A DNA stretch of 64,000 nucleotides from an uncultured Bacteroidota bacterium (GCA_903819975.1 CAIJFI010000017.1:186001-250000); one strand, 5' to 3'; shown: positions 44,707 to 54,521, numbered from the stretch's first letter. Numbers and translations: made by a program. The notes: generated by a model from the sequence alone, not told the origin.

Positions 44707-45969
44707 ATGGTAGACGTAATTTTAGGACTTCAGTGGGGTGACGAAGGAAAGGGTAAAATAGTGGATTATTTTGCTCCAAAGTATGACATCATCGCAAGAT
44801 TCCAAGGTGGGCCAAACGCAGGTCACACATTATATGTGAACGGGACTAAAATGGTATTGCACCAGATACCTTCTGGAATATTTCACCAAGACAAAATTAA
44901 TATTATCGGAAACGGTGTTGTATTAGATCCTGTTACTTTGAAAAAGGAATGTGATGCAGTGGCAACAATGGGTGTTGATGTAAAAAAGAATTTATTTATT
45001 TCAGAACGTACCAATATTATTATTCCTAGTCACCGTGCTTTAGACAAAGCATCTGAATTATCAAAAGGGGAAGCTAAAATTGGTTCTACTTTAAAAGGTA
45101 TTGGACCTGCTTATATGGATAAGACAGGTAGAAACGCTTTGAGAGTTGGGGATTTATTGGATAAGAAATTCATTAGCAAATACATTGCTTTAAGAATGAA
45201 GCATCAAAAGATTTTAGATAGCTACAACTTTAATGAAGATATCAGTGAAATGGAATCTGAGTTTTTTGAAGCAATTGAATTCTTAAAAACTTTAAATATC
45301 ATTAACTGCGAATACTTTATTAATGACCAAATTTCAAAAGGGAAAAAAGTATTGGCCGAGGGTGCGCAAGGTTCTATGTTAGACATTGACTTTGGTACTT
45401 TCCCATTTGTAACTTCTAGCAACACAATTTCTGCTGGTGTTTGTACAGGCCTAGGAATTTCACCTAAACAAATTGGAGAAGTTTTCGGTATTTCTAAAGC
45501 TTATTGTACACGTGTAGGAAGTGGACCCTTCCCTACAGAATTACATGATGCAAAAGGAGAAGAATTAAGAAAAATAGGTAGCGAATTTGGAGCAACAACA
45601 GGAAGACCTCGTAGATGTGGATGGATTGACTTGGTAGCTTTAAAATATACTTGCATGATTAATGGTGTTACTCAAATAATCATGACCAAAGCTGACATAT
45701 TAGACTCATTTGAAACTTTAGACCTTGGAGTTGCTTATGAAATGGAAGGAAAGCAAATAGATTATGTGCCCTTCCAATTAGTTGGCACCCCGGTTACACC
45801 AATTTGGAAAACAATGCAAGGTTGGAATTTAGACTCAACTCAAATGAAAAATGAGAATGAGTTACCGGCAACAATGAAATCATATATTGAATATATAAAT
45901 AGCTATTTGGGAGTACCCGTTAAGTTTGTTTCTAACGGTCCGGGTAGAGATCAAATTATACATCTTTAA
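44707..45969 (+). CDS. purA: Adenylosuccinate synthetase
   Basis: GTP-dependent conversion of IMP and aspartate to adenylosuccinate, first step of AMP synthesis. 420 residues; P-loop GDEGKGK near residue 12, GGPNAGHT, catalytic Asp13/His41 equivalents, GTTFPFVTSSN-like DFGTFPFVTSSNT, and ATTGRPRRCGWID. Full length. A terminator (45978-46027) follows. Confidence 0.98.
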   Translation: MVDVILGLQWGDEGKGKIVDYFAPKYDIIARFQGGPNAGHTLYVNGTKMVLHQIPSGIFHQDKINIIGNGVVLDPVTLKKECDAVATMGVDVKKNLFISERTNIIIPSHRALDKASELSKGEAKIGSTLKGIGPAYMDKTGRNALRVGDLLDKKFISKYIALRMKHQKILDSYNFNEDISEMESEFFEAIEFLKTLNIINCEYFINDQISKGKKVLAEGAQGSMLDIDFGTFPFVTSSNTISAGVCTGLGISPKQIGEVFGISKAYCTRVGSGPFPTELHDAKGEELRKIGSEFGATTGRPRRCGWIDLVALKYTCMINGVTQIIMTKADILDSFETLDLGVAYEMEGKQIDYVPFQLVGTPVTPIWKTMQGWNLDSTQMKNENELPATMKSYIEYINSYLGVPVKFVSNGPGRDQIIHL

Positions 45970-45977
45970 TTTCATTT

Positions 45978-46027
45978 AAAGGACTTATTTTTTATATATT
46001 TTATATCATAAAAAAAAGTCCTTTTTT
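45978..46027 (+). terminator. Terminator of purA
   Basis: AAAGGACTT (45978-45986) pairs with AAGTCCTTT (46016-46024), extended by A/T inner pairs, and runs into six T (46022-46027). Confidence 0.8.
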
Positions 46028-46065
46028 ATTTGGCAAATAAAAAAAATGGTTGAAATTTTACACTG

Positions 46066-46073
46066 TAATTTTG
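46066..46073 (+). promoter_or_regulatory. -7 box of the acidic protein gene
   Basis: TAATTTTG, exact TAnnTTTG, eight bases before ATG 46082. This argues that an in-frame ATG at 46046 lies upstream of the transcription start. Confidence 0.6.
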
Positions 46074-46081
46074 AAAGAACT

Positions 46082-46426
46082 ATGGCAGTAAAAACTATTA
46101 AAGAAAAAAAGTCCGCAACTAATAAAAGTGATTTTGACACTGCGGAAAAAGTGAGTAAATCAGCTACTAAGAAAAAAGTAATTGAAGAAGATGCTGATGA
46201 AGACCTAGAAGAAGAAGAGGTTGATGATGATTGGGGAAAAACTGAAGAGGACGACAGTTGGGATCCTGATTTCGAAGAATTTGATATGCCCAAAAAAGCT
46301 ACTAAGAAAGCAGGCAAAGGAAAAAAAGGAGACGATGATGATGACTTAGGTCTTGACGACGATTTAAACCTAGATGACGACGACTTATTTGACGACAAAG
46401 ACGAGTTTGACGACGATGAATTTTAA
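46082..46426 (+). CDS. Highly acidic low-complexity protein (114 aa)
   Basis: ATG 46082 (MAVKTIKEKKSATNK) is chosen because the promoter box lies inside the longer reading. The N-terminal 30 residues are basic (Lys-rich). From about residue 35 the chain is dominated by Asp and Glu, with two KKATKK/KAGKGKK basic patches, and ends in a run of Asp-Asp-Asp-x repeats (DDDLFDDKDEFDDDEF). No fold is recognised; it is probably disordered. The composition resembles the acidic tail of RNA polymerase delta or nucleic-acid-mimic proteins, but no sequence relation is claimed. Lies between purA and a transglycosylase gene. Confidence 0.7.
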   Translation: MAVKTIKEKKSATNKSDFDTAEKVSKSATKKKVIEEDADEDLEEEEVDDDWGKTEEDDSWDPDFEEFDMPKKATKKAGKGKKGDDDDDLGLDDDLNLDDDDLFDDKDEFDDDEF

Positions 46427-46432
46427 ATAGAT

Positions 46433-47437
46433 CTATTCCTTAATAGAATATAAAGATTGTAAAGAGGCCTGTAAAATATCATTTTTATGGGCCTCAAATA
46501 TTTCAAGCATATCCGAAGGCAATCTTAGCTTATAGCCTTTGCCAGAAGACACCACTTGATCAAACTTAGGATTTAAAGCAGTCAATTCTTTCTCAGCCAA
46601 TTTTAAATATTGAGCAATAACTGCAATACGGAATCTCCCACTCACTTGCACTTCGCTAATTTTAGTTTCTAAAAGCACCGACTTGCCTTTTTTATCTTTT
46701 ATTTCAGCACTAGTCATTGTGGTCCATCCTCCATCCTCCTCAAAAACATAATGCGTAGCAATAAATTTCTTTACATGGTTTCTGGTTTCTAATGGAAGGT
46801 CGTATTCTATCTGCCAAAAATCCTTTGTTCCTTTCTTTTGAATTGCGCGACTTACCCTTCCTGCCCCTCCATTGTATGCAGCAACTACTAGTAACCAGTC
46901 TCCATACTGCGCATATAATTCTTTTAATAAGGTAGCGGCGGCAATGGTACTTTTACGATAATCAGTTCTTTCGTCCACGGGAGCTGTTTTTAAGCCAAAT
47001 CTAGCTGCTTCGTCGGGCATTAATTGCCATGGACCAACTGCACCTGCAACGGAGGTTAAATTAGATGCTAAGTGACTTTCAATTACACTTAAATATTTTA
47101 ACTCAACCGGAATACCATTGGCAATTAAAATTTCATCATACAAATTAAAATAAGGTTTGGCCCAGGTCTTCATCTTTATTAATTCCGGCCCTTGTTTATC
47201 CATATAGCTTTGAATAAAACTAATTGCTTTAGGATTTAATTGAAAAGTAAATGGCTTGTCCTTATTGCCTGTTGCAGTTAATTTAAATAAACTAGAAAAA
47301 CCAACACGATCGTTTTGCAAGCTATCAGTTTTTGATCTATTCGCCTGCCCCAATAAAGCTGAAGGATTTAGAATACAACTAAAAGCAAGTATTAATGTTA
47401 GAATGGATATTTTAAAGTATTTAAAATACAATTTCAT
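46433..47437 (-). CDS. Lytic murein transglycosylase, SLT type
   Basis: 334 residues. Hydrophobic N-terminal segment (about 8-30) is a signal or anchor. SLT domain (about 110-250) with catalytic Glu in LSVIESHL, the AGAVGPWQLMP motif and AAYNGGAGRVSRA. Downstream, from about residue 275, is a possible cell-wall-binding segment (SGRFRIAVIAQYLKLAEKELTALNP), LysM-like in length but not clearly conserved. Cleaves peptidoglycan with 1,6-anhydro product formation; probable role in turnover. Confidence 0.92.
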   Translation of the reverse strand: MKLYFKYFKISILTLILAFSCILNPSALLGQANRSKTDSLQNDRVGFSSLFKLTATGNKDKPFTFQLNPKAISFIQSYMDKQGPELIKMKTWAKPYFNLYDEILIANGIPVELKYLSVIESHLASNLTSVAGAVGPWQLMPDEAARFGLKTAPVDERTDYRKSTIAAATLLKELYAQYGDWLLVVAAYNGGAGRVSRAIQKKGTKDFWQIEYDLPLETRNHVKKFIATHYVFEEDGGWTTMTSAEIKDKKGKSVLLETKISEVQVSGRFRIAVIAQYLKLAEKELTALNPKFDQVVSSGKGYKLRLPSDMLEIFEAHKNDILQASLQSLYSIKE

Positions 47438-47447
47438 AGAATGATGA

Positions 47448-48881
47448 TTATTTTGACTCCATCATTTCTTTAGAAAATTGAAGTAAGCCTACTTCGTTAA
47501 AAGAAGCACTCATAACTTGAAGCCCAAATGGCATTCCGTTGGTATGCTTAAACAATGGAATGGAGATTGCAGGTATACCTACTAAATTTGCATACACAGT
47601 ATAAATATCTGCTAAAAACATTTCGGTAGCCGAATGATTGTTCTCTCCTAATTTAAATGCAGGACTTGGCACAGTAGGTGATACTAAAATATCGTAGTTT
47701 AAAAACAAGTTGTTTGTTAAGTCCACTAATTTTCTTCTTACCTGTTGAGCTTTTGTAAAGTAGGCATCAAAATAACCTGCGCTTAAAACAAATGTGCCTA
47801 ATAAAATTCTTCTTTGTACTTCGGCTCCAAATCCTTCTGTTCGGGATTTTTTATATAGGTCTGTTAAGTCTTCAATTTTATCATGGGTACGATGACCAAA
47901 TTTAATCCCATCAAAACGAGATAAATTACTTGATGCTTCGGCAGTAGTTAAAACATAATAAGTAGGCACTAAATAAGAAAGCAAACTAAAATCAATTCCT
48001 TCTACAGTATAACCTTTGGCTACCAATGAAGCTAAGTAATCCTCAGTTTGTTTTTTAATTTCAGGATCTAATCCAGGATGCGATAAAGTCTCTTTAAAAT
48101 AAGCTACTTTTTTGGGCACTTTATTTTCGGCGATGGCTTCAGAATAATTTAGAACCTCTTTAGATGAAACGGTACTATCAAAATTATCGGCACCTGCAAT
48201 TACTTCTAATACAATTGCAGCATCTTGAACTGTATGCGAGAAAATACCAATTTGATCAAAGGAAGAGGCGTATGCAATAAGTCCATATCTTGAAATGCGT
48301 CCATAACTTGGCTTTAATCCAACAACCCCGCAAAAATCTGCAGGCTGACGAACAGAACCACCAGTATCCGATCCTAAACTCACCATACAAAGATTGGCCT
48401 GTATTGCTACAGCCGATCCTCCCGATGAACCACCTGGCACACGCTGATTGTCTAATGCGTTTTTAACTGGGCCGTAGGCAGAATTTTCATTGCTACTTCC
48501 CATTGCAAACTCATCACAGTTTTGTCTACCAATAATGATAGCCCCTTGGTCTAATAATTTTTGAATTGCAGTTGCAGAATAAACGGCTGTGTAATTTTCT
48601 AAAATTTTAGAAGCAGCGCTTACTTTATGTCCATCATAACATAATACATCTTTAATACCCACAATCACACCATGTAGTTTACCCATAGGTTTTCCAGTTG
48701 CACGTAAACCATCTAGTTCAATGGCGCGCAACTTTGCTTCCTCCGAAAAAACTTCTAAAAAAGAATTTAGGTGTTGATGCTGATTAATTTGATCCAAGAA
48801 AAAATCTACCGCTTGGATACAAGACGTCTCACCAGCTAATAAAGAAGCATGGTAGTCTTTGATTGTATTAAAACGAAACAC
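47448..48881 (-). CDS. gatA: Glutamyl-tRNA(Gln) amidotransferase subunit A
   Basis: Amidase subunit that supplies ammonia for Glu-tRNA(Gln) or Asp-tRNA(Asn) conversion. 477 residues, amidase signature: catalytic Lys in GIKDVLC, Ser in GGSSGGSAVAI and cis-Ser in SDTGGSVRQP. gatB and gatC are not adjacent. Start is GTG 48881, overlapping the tatA stop (TAGTG), so the two are coupled. Confidence 0.95.
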   Translation of the reverse strand: MFRFNTIKDYHASLLAGETSCIQAVDFFLDQINQHQHLNSFLEVFSEEAKLRAIELDGLRATGKPMGKLHGVIVGIKDVLCYDGHKVSAASKILENYTAVYSATAIQKLLDQGAIIIGRQNCDEFAMGSSNENSAYGPVKNALDNQRVPGGSSGGSAVAIQANLCMVSLGSDTGGSVRQPADFCGVVGLKPSYGRISRYGLIAYASSFDQIGIFSHTVQDAAIVLEVIAGADNFDSTVSSKEVLNYSEAIAENKVPKKVAYFKETLSHPGLDPEIKKQTEDYLASLVAKGYTVEGIDFSLLSYLVPTYYVLTTAEASSNLSRFDGIKFGHRTHDKIEDLTDLYKKSRTEGFGAEVQRRILLGTFVLSAGYFDAYFTKAQQVRRKLVDLTNNLFLNYDILVSPTVPSPAFKLGENNHSATEMFLADIYTVYANLVGIPAISIPLFKHTNGMPFGLQVMSASFNEVGLLQFSKEMMESK

Positions 48882-49072
48882 TATTTAGCCGATTTCTCGT
48901 CTTTTTCGTTGATACCATCTTCTAATTCTTTCTTCACATTGTTTTTAGCGTCGTTGAATTCACGGATACCCTTACCTAATCCTTTCATGAATTCAGGGAT
49001 TTTTCTTCCGCCAAACATTACTAAAATTACTACGCCAATGATTAATAATTCTTGAAATCCTAAGTTGCCCAT
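48881..49072 (-). CDS. tatA: Sec-independent protein translocase subunit TatA
   Basis: 63 residues: one TM helix (about 8-21, ELLIIGVVILVMFGG), the FGGRKIPEF hinge and an amphipathic helix (MKGLGKGIREFNDAK), then a charged tail. Forms the Tat pore-like oligomer with TatC, which exports folded proteins. tatC is not seen here. Overlaps the gatA start. Confidence 0.93.
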   Translation of the reverse strand: MGNLGFQELLIIGVVILVMFGGRKIPEFMKGLGKGIREFNDAKNNVKKELEDGINEKDEKSAK

Positions 49073-49159
49073 AATGTTAAATTTAGAAATTTAAAGGTAC
49101 GGTAATTATAAAACAGAAACTTCAAATATTCCTGAATTAAGGTAATTATAAGTTAAACC

Positions 49160-49191
49160 AAAACGGATCCCGATATGCTCGGAATCCGTTT
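49160..49191 (-). terminator. Terminator downstream of rplS
   Basis: Stem AAACGGAT...ATCCGTTT with one C/A mismatch and an inner CCG/CGG stem. The following T-tract on the minus strand (TTTTGGTTT) is imperfect, so termination is moderate. Confidence 0.6.
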
Positions 49192-49230
49192 ATTATAAAT
49201 TGAAACAATAAGGTGTTACCCTTATGAGTA

Positions 49231-49581
49231 CTAGAATCTTTTTTCCTTGATACGTGCACTCTTACCGCTTCTATCGCGTAAGTAGTACAATTTAGCACGA
49301 CGTACTTTACCAGACTTATTCAACACGATACCATCGATGTTAGGAGATAAGAAAGGGAATAAACGCTCTACACCTACACCATCAGAGATTTTACGAACAG
49401 TAAAAGTAGCTGTAGCACCATTTCCTTGTGTTTTGATTACATCACCACGGAAACTTTGGATACGCTCTTTACCACCCTCTACAATCTTGTAGTTTACGGT
49501 AATATTATCACCAGCTTTAAATGCTGGGTATTCTTTTTTTGCTGTCAATTGCTCGTGTACAAACTTTACTGCTTCGCTCAT
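49231..49581 (-). CDS. rplS: 50S ribosomal protein L19
   Basis: 116 residues, near the usual size. Conserved cores [41 protein letters not shown], and [19 protein letters not shown] near the C-terminus. Not preceded by rimM/trmD as in many bacteria. Strong consensus promoter precedes it. Confidence 0.98.
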   Translation of the reverse strand: MSEAVKFVHEQLTAKKEYPAFKAGDNITVNYKIVEGGKERIQSFRGDVIKTQGNGATATFTVRKISDGVGVERLFPFLSPNIDGIVLNKSGKVRRAKLYYLRDRSGKSARIKEKRF

Positions 49582-49603
49582 AATTCTTGTTTTTTGCGGA
49601 CGG

Positions 49604-49635
49604 CAAAGGTATGGTTACCCTTGATATTATCCAAA
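49604..49635 (-). promoter_or_regulatory. Consensus promoter of rplS
   Basis: Minus strand TTTG (49635-49632), 20-base spacer, TACCTTTG (49611-49604). Both elements match the Bacteroidota consensus; the -7 box ends 22 bases before the ATG. Confidence 0.85.
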
Positions 49636-49683
49636 TTATTTCAACCAAATATTAAATTCCTGGCATTTTAAGCCATTTTAGAC

Positions 49684-51249
49684 CTATCTCGCGATGTTTA
49701 CAGCTCTCTTTTCACGGATTACTGTTACCTTAATTTGACCAGGATAGGTCATTTCGGTTTGGATTTTTTGGGCAATTTCAAAGCTCAACTGGTCCGAAGA
49801 CTGGTCGGTTACTTTTTCTGCCTCAACTATTACCCTCAATTCACGTCCAGCTTGGATAGCATAAGCCTTCTCTACCCCTTGGTAGTTCATAGCTAAGTTC
49901 TCCAAATCCTTGATTCTTTGAATGTATTGTTGCATAATTTCTCTTCTTGCACCTGGTCTAGCACCGCTAATAGCGTCACAAGCCTGTATAATTGGAGAAA
50001 TTACATATTGCATTTCCATTTCATCGTGGTGCGCACCAATAGCATTAACTACCGCTGGGTTTTCACCGTATTTTTCGGCTAATTTAGCCCCTAACAATGC
50101 GTGGCTCAATTCTGTCTCCTCGTCTGGCACTTTACCAATATCGTGCAGTAAACCTGCTCTCTTAGCCAATTTAGGATTCATTCCTAATTCAGCTGCCATG
50201 ATACCACATAAGTTTGCAGTTTCACGAGAGTGCATTAATAAGTTTTGTCCATAAGAACTACGGAAACGCATTTTACCTACTATACGAATTAACTCTTTAT
50301 GTAAACCATGAATACCTAATTCAATAACAGTGCGCTCTCCTATTTCTACAATTTGTTCTTCTAATTGACGTCGTGTTTTTTCAACTACTTCCTCGATACG
50401 AGCTGGGTGAATACGACCGTCAGCAACTAAACGTTGTAAAGACAAACGAGCAATTTCACGACGCAATGGATCAAATGAAGACAATAAGATAGCTTCCGGT
50501 GTATCGTCTACAATTAAGTCAACTCCAGTTGCTGCTTCAATAGCACGGATGTTACGACCTTCACGTCCAATGATTTGACCTTTCATTTCATCTGATTCCA
50601 AGTTAAATACAGTCACTGTATTTTCAATTGCAACTTCTGCTGCAGTTCGTTGGATAGATTGAATGATTATTTTTCTTGCTTCCTTATTTGCTTTTTGCTT
50701 AGCGTCTTCAATAATGTCTTGTTGTAATGCCAAAGCCTGTGTCTGAGCCTCGTTCTTAAGGCTTTCAATTAATTGTTGCTTCGCATCTTCGGCACTTAAA
50801 TTCGCGATTTTTTCTAAACGACGAATATGTTCTTCTTGGTGCTTTTCTAATTCGGTGCGCTTTACATTTACTAAATCAATCTCACGATTTAATTTTTCTT
50901 TGATTACATCGTTGTCTTTGATTTGCTTGTCTAATGCAGCTACTTTTGAATTGATATTCAATTCGTTTTGCTTGATTCTATTTTCAGCTTCACCAATTTT
51001 TTTGTTGCGCTCTAAAATTTCACGATCGTGATCGGCTTTTAATTGTACAAAGCGTTCTTTAGCTTCCAACTGTTTTTCTTTCTTTACAGTTTCCGCTCTT
51101 AATTCTGCTTCCTTTAAAATGCTTGCTGCTTGAGACTCAGCATCTTCTACTTGTTTCTTAGTATTACGGGCAAATACCAATTTGCCAATTAGGAGTCCGC
51201 CAACTAGCGAAGACGCTCCTATGATGATCAATAATATTGATTGGTCCAT
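49684..51249 (-). CDS. rny: Ribonuclease Y
   Basis: 521 residues. N-terminal TM anchor (about 3-25), long coiled coil (about 30-200), KH domain ([29 protein letters not shown]), then HD domain with [11 protein letters not shown]. Endonuclease starting bulk mRNA decay at the inner membrane. Its ATG 51249 lies 210 bases from the zapA stop, a long leader for this window, holding a candidate structured RNA. Confidence 0.97.
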   Translation of the reverse strand: MDQSILLIIIGASSLVGGLLIGKLVFARNTKKQVEDAESQAASILKEAELRAETVKKEKQLEAKERFVQLKADHDREILERNKKIGEAENRIKQNELNINSKVAALDKQIKDNDVIKEKLNREIDLVNVKRTELEKHQEEHIRRLEKIANLSAEDAKQQLIESLKNEAQTQALALQQDIIEDAKQKANKEARKIIIQSIQRTAAEVAIENTVTVFNLESDEMKGQIIGREGRNIRAIEAATGVDLIVDDTPEAILLSSFDPLRREIARLSLQRLVADGRIHPARIEEVVEKTRRQLEEQIVEIGERTVIELGIHGLHKELIRIVGKMRFRSSYGQNLLMHSRETANLCGIMAAELGMNPKLAKRAGLLHDIGKVPDEETELSHALLGAKLAEKYGENPAVVNAIGAHHDEMEMQYVISPIIQACDAISGARPGARREIMQQYIQRIKDLENLAMNYQGVEKAYAIQAGRELRVIVEAEKVTDQSSDQLSFEIAQKIQTEMTYPGQIKVTVIREKRAVNIAR

Positions 51250-51307
51250 TGTTAAAATCTTGTTGTTTAAAAAAAATCATGCTGCCCCTTTTTGTTCTAA
51301 AATATTA

Positions 51308-51405
51308 TAGCTAATACGCTGATTGTCATGTAACCGGCTTCATAATCATATGATACTGCAAGACAATCTATTACGATTTAATATAATGCGTCAAAGGTTC
51401 AGCTA
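51308..51405 (-). ncRNA. Candidate structured RNA between zapA and rny (possibly 6S-like)
   Basis: Minus-strand RNA folds into a rod: TAGCTGA (51405-51399) with TTAGCTA (51314-51308, one G-U), ACGC (51391-51388) with GCGT (51319-51316), GATTGTC (51368-51362) with GACAATC (51327-51321). A 19-base asymmetric bulge lies on the 5' side. TATCTTCG (51413-51406), one mismatch from TAnnTTTG, abuts the closing stem; no hairpin terminator follows, only eight T before rny. A zapA-proximal position is where 6S RNA lies in many Proteobacteria. Alternatively, it is only the rny 5' leader. Confidence 0.35.
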
Positions 51406-51459
51406 CGAAGATAAAGAAATAATGGAATCTTTGGTGTAAAATGGGCTAGGACCTGGGAA

Positions 51460-51774
51460 TTAGTTCCCAGAAACCACTTTGTCTATACTAGCACTAAGGC
51501 TATCTATTTGATTTTGAAGGCTTTCTAGCTCATACAGATTCTGGCCATTTGACTGTTGCTCGGTTGTGAACCATAATAAGACCATGGAGATATAATCCTG
51601 CATATCCTTGCCTGCATATAAATTTTTGAACTCAATCATTTTCTGATTGATAATAGCAGCAGTTTTGCGTACTGCTTCTTCGTCCTTTGGCGCAATTCTT
51701 ACCCTATATGTACGATCTGCGATCGTAATATTAACAGGGATCATTTCGGTTGAATTGCTTTGTTCTTCGGACAT
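51460..51774 (-). CDS. zapA: Cell division protein ZapA
   Basis: 104 residues. Globular N-terminal domain (IPVNITIADRTYRVRIAPKDEEAVRKTAAIINQKM) and a C-terminal coiled coil (ELESLQNQIDSLSASIDKV). Stabilises FtsZ protofilaments at midcell. Its stop codon sits within a 7-bp hairpin (51453-51470). Lies nine bases after a short coiled-coil gene that may encode a partner. Confidence 0.9.
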   Translation of the reverse strand: MSEEQSNSTEMIPVNITIADRTYRVRIAPKDEEAVRKTAAIINQKMIEFKNLYAGKDMQDYISMVLLWFTTEQQSNGQNLYELESLQNQIDSLSASIDKVVSGN

Positions 51775-51783
51775 TTTATAAGA

Positions 51784-52074
51784 TTAAGGATTCAAATTAT
51801 TAATACTATTATCAATTTCCTTTAAGTACTGGTCAATTTTCTTTACCAATTTTGCTTTCTCAGCTGGATCCATACTTGCGCCTTGATTCATTTGAGCAGC
51901 TGTAAGTTGGGCCTGCCCTTCTTTTACTTTGGCCTCTAAATCCTGTTGAACCCCTAATTGTTGAGCAACAGTAGCTTTTAATTGCTGATTCTCTTTTTCC
52001 ATTTGAGCATACTGCTTCAATAAAGCGGTAAGCTTTTCTTGCAATTGCGATATGGAATTATTTAAATCAACCAT
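51784..52074 (-). CDS. Small coiled-coil protein, possibly ZapB-like
   Basis: 96 residues. Almost entirely helical with heptad patterning (LNNSISQLQEKLTALLKQYAQMEKENQQLKATVAQQLGVQQ), then a helix ending IDQYLKEIDNSINNLNP. The length and coiled coil resemble ZapB, the partner of ZapA in gammaproteobacteria, but no sequence homology is claimed. It stands between pheT and zapA on the same strand. Confidence 0.7.
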   Translation of the reverse strand: MVDLNNSISQLQEKLTALLKQYAQMEKENQQLKATVAQQLGVQQDLEAKVKEGQAQLTAAQMNQGASMDPAEKAKLVKKIDQYLKEIDNSINNLNP

Positions 52075-52109
52075 TATGAGGTATTATTTGAATTGGTAAA
52101 TGAATATAG

Positions 52110-54521
52110 TTATTTTCTAATTTCAGCTTGGATATTTTTTTCAAATAACTGAATTAACTTTTTCATCATCTCGTCAATTTCAACATCGGTTAATGTTTTA
52201 TCCGTAGCGTTGAAAACAAAATTAATTGCAACTGATTTTTTTCCAGCTCCTAATTTTTCACTCTCAAAAATATCAAACACACGCGTTTCTTTTAAGGCAG
52301 TTAATTTCGCATCCACTATGCTTGCCTGGATTGCTTCATAAGCAATTGCCTTGTCTATTACTAACGCTAAATCTCTTTCAATAGAAGGATATTTAGAAAC
52401 CTCTTTATACACTACCTTTTTACTTTGATACGCACTTAATAAAGATGCTAAATCAAAATTAATATAATAAACAGGTTGCTTAATGCCAAAGGCTTGTAGC
52501 TTTTTAGCACCCATCATTTCTAGCTGACCAATTGTCTTTTTATTCCAAACAAATTCAGTTAATCCGTTTGTAGCTACTTTTAACTGTACTCCTTGAATTC
52601 CTAATAAATCTAAAATAGATTGTGCTGTTCCTTTTGCTACAAAATAATCTTGATCAACACCCTTGGTTCTCCAACCATCGGCTTGTTGTTTACCCGAAAT
52701 ATAAATAGCCAATTGCTCAGATTCATAATACTTCCCAGCATTTGATTTTCCGTATACTTTTCCTATTTCAAAGAAAGAAATAGCATTGTTTTGTCTATTT
52801 AAATTGTATGCAATTGTTTCTAATCCCGTCTCCAACATACTAGGGCGCATTACATCTAATTCAGCACTCAAATTATTCAACATTTTTACAGAAGATTGTA
52901 AAACGGCTTCGCTAAAATAAGCGCTATTGGTAATAGAGTTAGTTAGGATTTCTGTAAAACCACGGCCTACTAAATAGTTTGCAATTTTTTCTTTGAACTT
53001 TTCTTTTTGCTCTAATGGATCAATCGAAGGGCTCATTATAATAGAACTAGGAATCTCAATATTATCAAGCCCGTCAATTCTTAAAACTTCTTCCACTAAA
53101 TCCGCAGCTAAACTAATGTCTGGCTTATGATGTGGCACAGCCACTTCAATACTTTCAGCTGTTTCTTTAAGCACTTCAAAACCTAAACTTGTTAGGATTG
53201 TTTTTACTTTCTCAGTAGGATAAACTTTGCCACTTAATTTTTTCAAATAAGCATAAGTTAAAACCACCGAAGTTTTTGTTGCAGGATTTGGATACACATC
53301 TACCACTTCACTACACTTACCTCCAGCAATTTCCTGGATTAATTGTGCAGCACGCTCTAATACATTTACTGTTCCTGCAATATCTACCCCTTTTTCAAAA
53401 CGGGTAGCAGCATCGGTTCTAAGTCCATGGTGTAAAGAAGTTTTACGTACATGTATATTTTCAAACCAAGCACTTTCTAAAAATAATTTTGTTGTATTAA
53501 CAGATACACCACTTTTTAAACCTCCAAAAACACCGGCAATACATAATGGCTTTTGGGTATCACTAATCATTAAATCGTTCGCTGATAATTTTCTTTCTGT
53601 GCCATCAAGTGTTACAAACAAAGTGTCAGCTGGATATTTTTTAACAACAATTGTTGCATCTTTTATTTGATCCGCATCAAATGCATGCAATGGCTGTCCT
53701 GTTTCATGTAAAATATAATTTGTGATATCTACTATATTATTAATTGAACGAACCCCAATTGCTTGTAAACGATTTTTTAACCAACTTGGTGATTCTTTTA
53801 CTTGCACTCCTTCAATAACCAAACCACTATAACGTGCACAAGCTTTTTGATCTTCAATAATTACCTTAAAAGGCTTTACAGCATTGTCTTTGATAGATTG
53901 TTTTGTAAATGGACTTATTGCCAAAGTTGGTGCTTCATGATAAGATAAATATGCACAAACATCTTTTGCGACACCATAATGACTCATGGCATCCATTCTA
54001 TTTGGCGTTAATCCAATTTCATAAACATAGTCCTGATAATATTCATATAAATCAGCAACTGCAGTACCTACTTTAATACTTGCATCTAATACAATAATGC
54101 CACCATGATCATCACTTACTCCAATTTCATCTTCGGCACAAATCATACCCTCACTTTCTTCGCCTCTAATCTTAGCTAATTTCATTGTGATACCTGCTTC
54201 TGCGCTTTTAGGATATATAGTAGTTCCTACACTTGCAACAACTACTTTTTGACCCAATGCAACATTGCTAGCTCCACAAACAATATTTAAAGGACGCGCT
54301 CCACCTGTATTTACTTTGGTTAATTTTAATTTATCTGCATTAGGATGTTGGCTTAATTCCACCACTTCTCCCACTACCAAACCTGCCAATCCTCCCTTAA
54401 AATTTTCAATTTTTTCCAAGGATTCCACTTCTAACCCAATAGAAGTCAAGATGGTAGATAATTGTTCCGGGCTAATTGTTTTTGGTAAATATTCACTCAG
54501 CCAATTGTAACTAATGGTCAT
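52110..54521 (-). CDS. pheT: Phenylalanyl-tRNA synthetase beta subunit
   Basis: 803 residues, full length. N-terminal tRNA-binding (EMAP-like) domain (GLVVGEVVELSQHPNADKLK), B3/B4 editing domain, B5 domain with NNIVDITNYILHETGQPLHAFD, and C-terminal ferredoxin-fold anticodon domain (SKYPSIERDLALVIDK). Pairs with pheS, which is elsewhere. A perfect -7 box (54545-54552, TATTTTTG on the minus strand) lies 23 bases before its ATG. Confidence 0.97.
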   Translation of the reverse strand: MTISYNWLSEYLPKTISPEQLSTILTSIGLEVESLEKIENFKGGLAGLVVGEVVELSQHPNADKLKLTKVNTGGARPLNIVCGASNVALGQKVVVASVGTTIYPKSAEAGITMKLAKIRGEESEGMICAEDEIGVSDDHGGIIVLDASIKVGTAVADLYEYYQDYVYEIGLTPNRMDAMSHYGVAKDVCAYLSYHEAPTLAISPFTKQSIKDNAVKPFKVIIEDQKACARYSGLVIEGVQVKESPSWLKNRLQAIGVRSINNIVDITNYILHETGQPLHAFDADQIKDATIVVKKYPADTLFVTLDGTERKLSANDLMISDTQKPLCIAGVFGGLKSGVSVNTTKLFLESAWFENIHVRKTSLHHGLRTDAATRFEKGVDIAGTVNVLERAAQLIQEIAGGKCSEVVDVYPNPATKTSVVLTYAYLKKLSGKVYPTEKVKTILTSLGFEVLKETAESIEVAVPHHKPDISLAADLVEEVLRIDGLDNIEIPSSIIMSPSIDPLEQKEKFKEKIANYLVGRGFTEILTNSITNSAYFSEAVLQSSVKMLNNLSAELDVMRPSMLETGLETIAYNLNRQNNAISFFEIGKVYGKSNAGKYYESEQLAIYISGKQQADGWRTKGVDQDYFVAKGTAQSILDLLGIQGVQLKVATNGLTEFVWNKKTIGQLEMMGAKKLQAFGIKQPVYYINFDLASLLSAYQSKKVVYKEVSKYPSIERDLALVIDKAIAYEAIQASIVDAKLTALKETRVFDIFESEKLGAGKKSVAINFVFNATDKTLTDVEIDEMMKKLIQLFEKNIQAEIRK

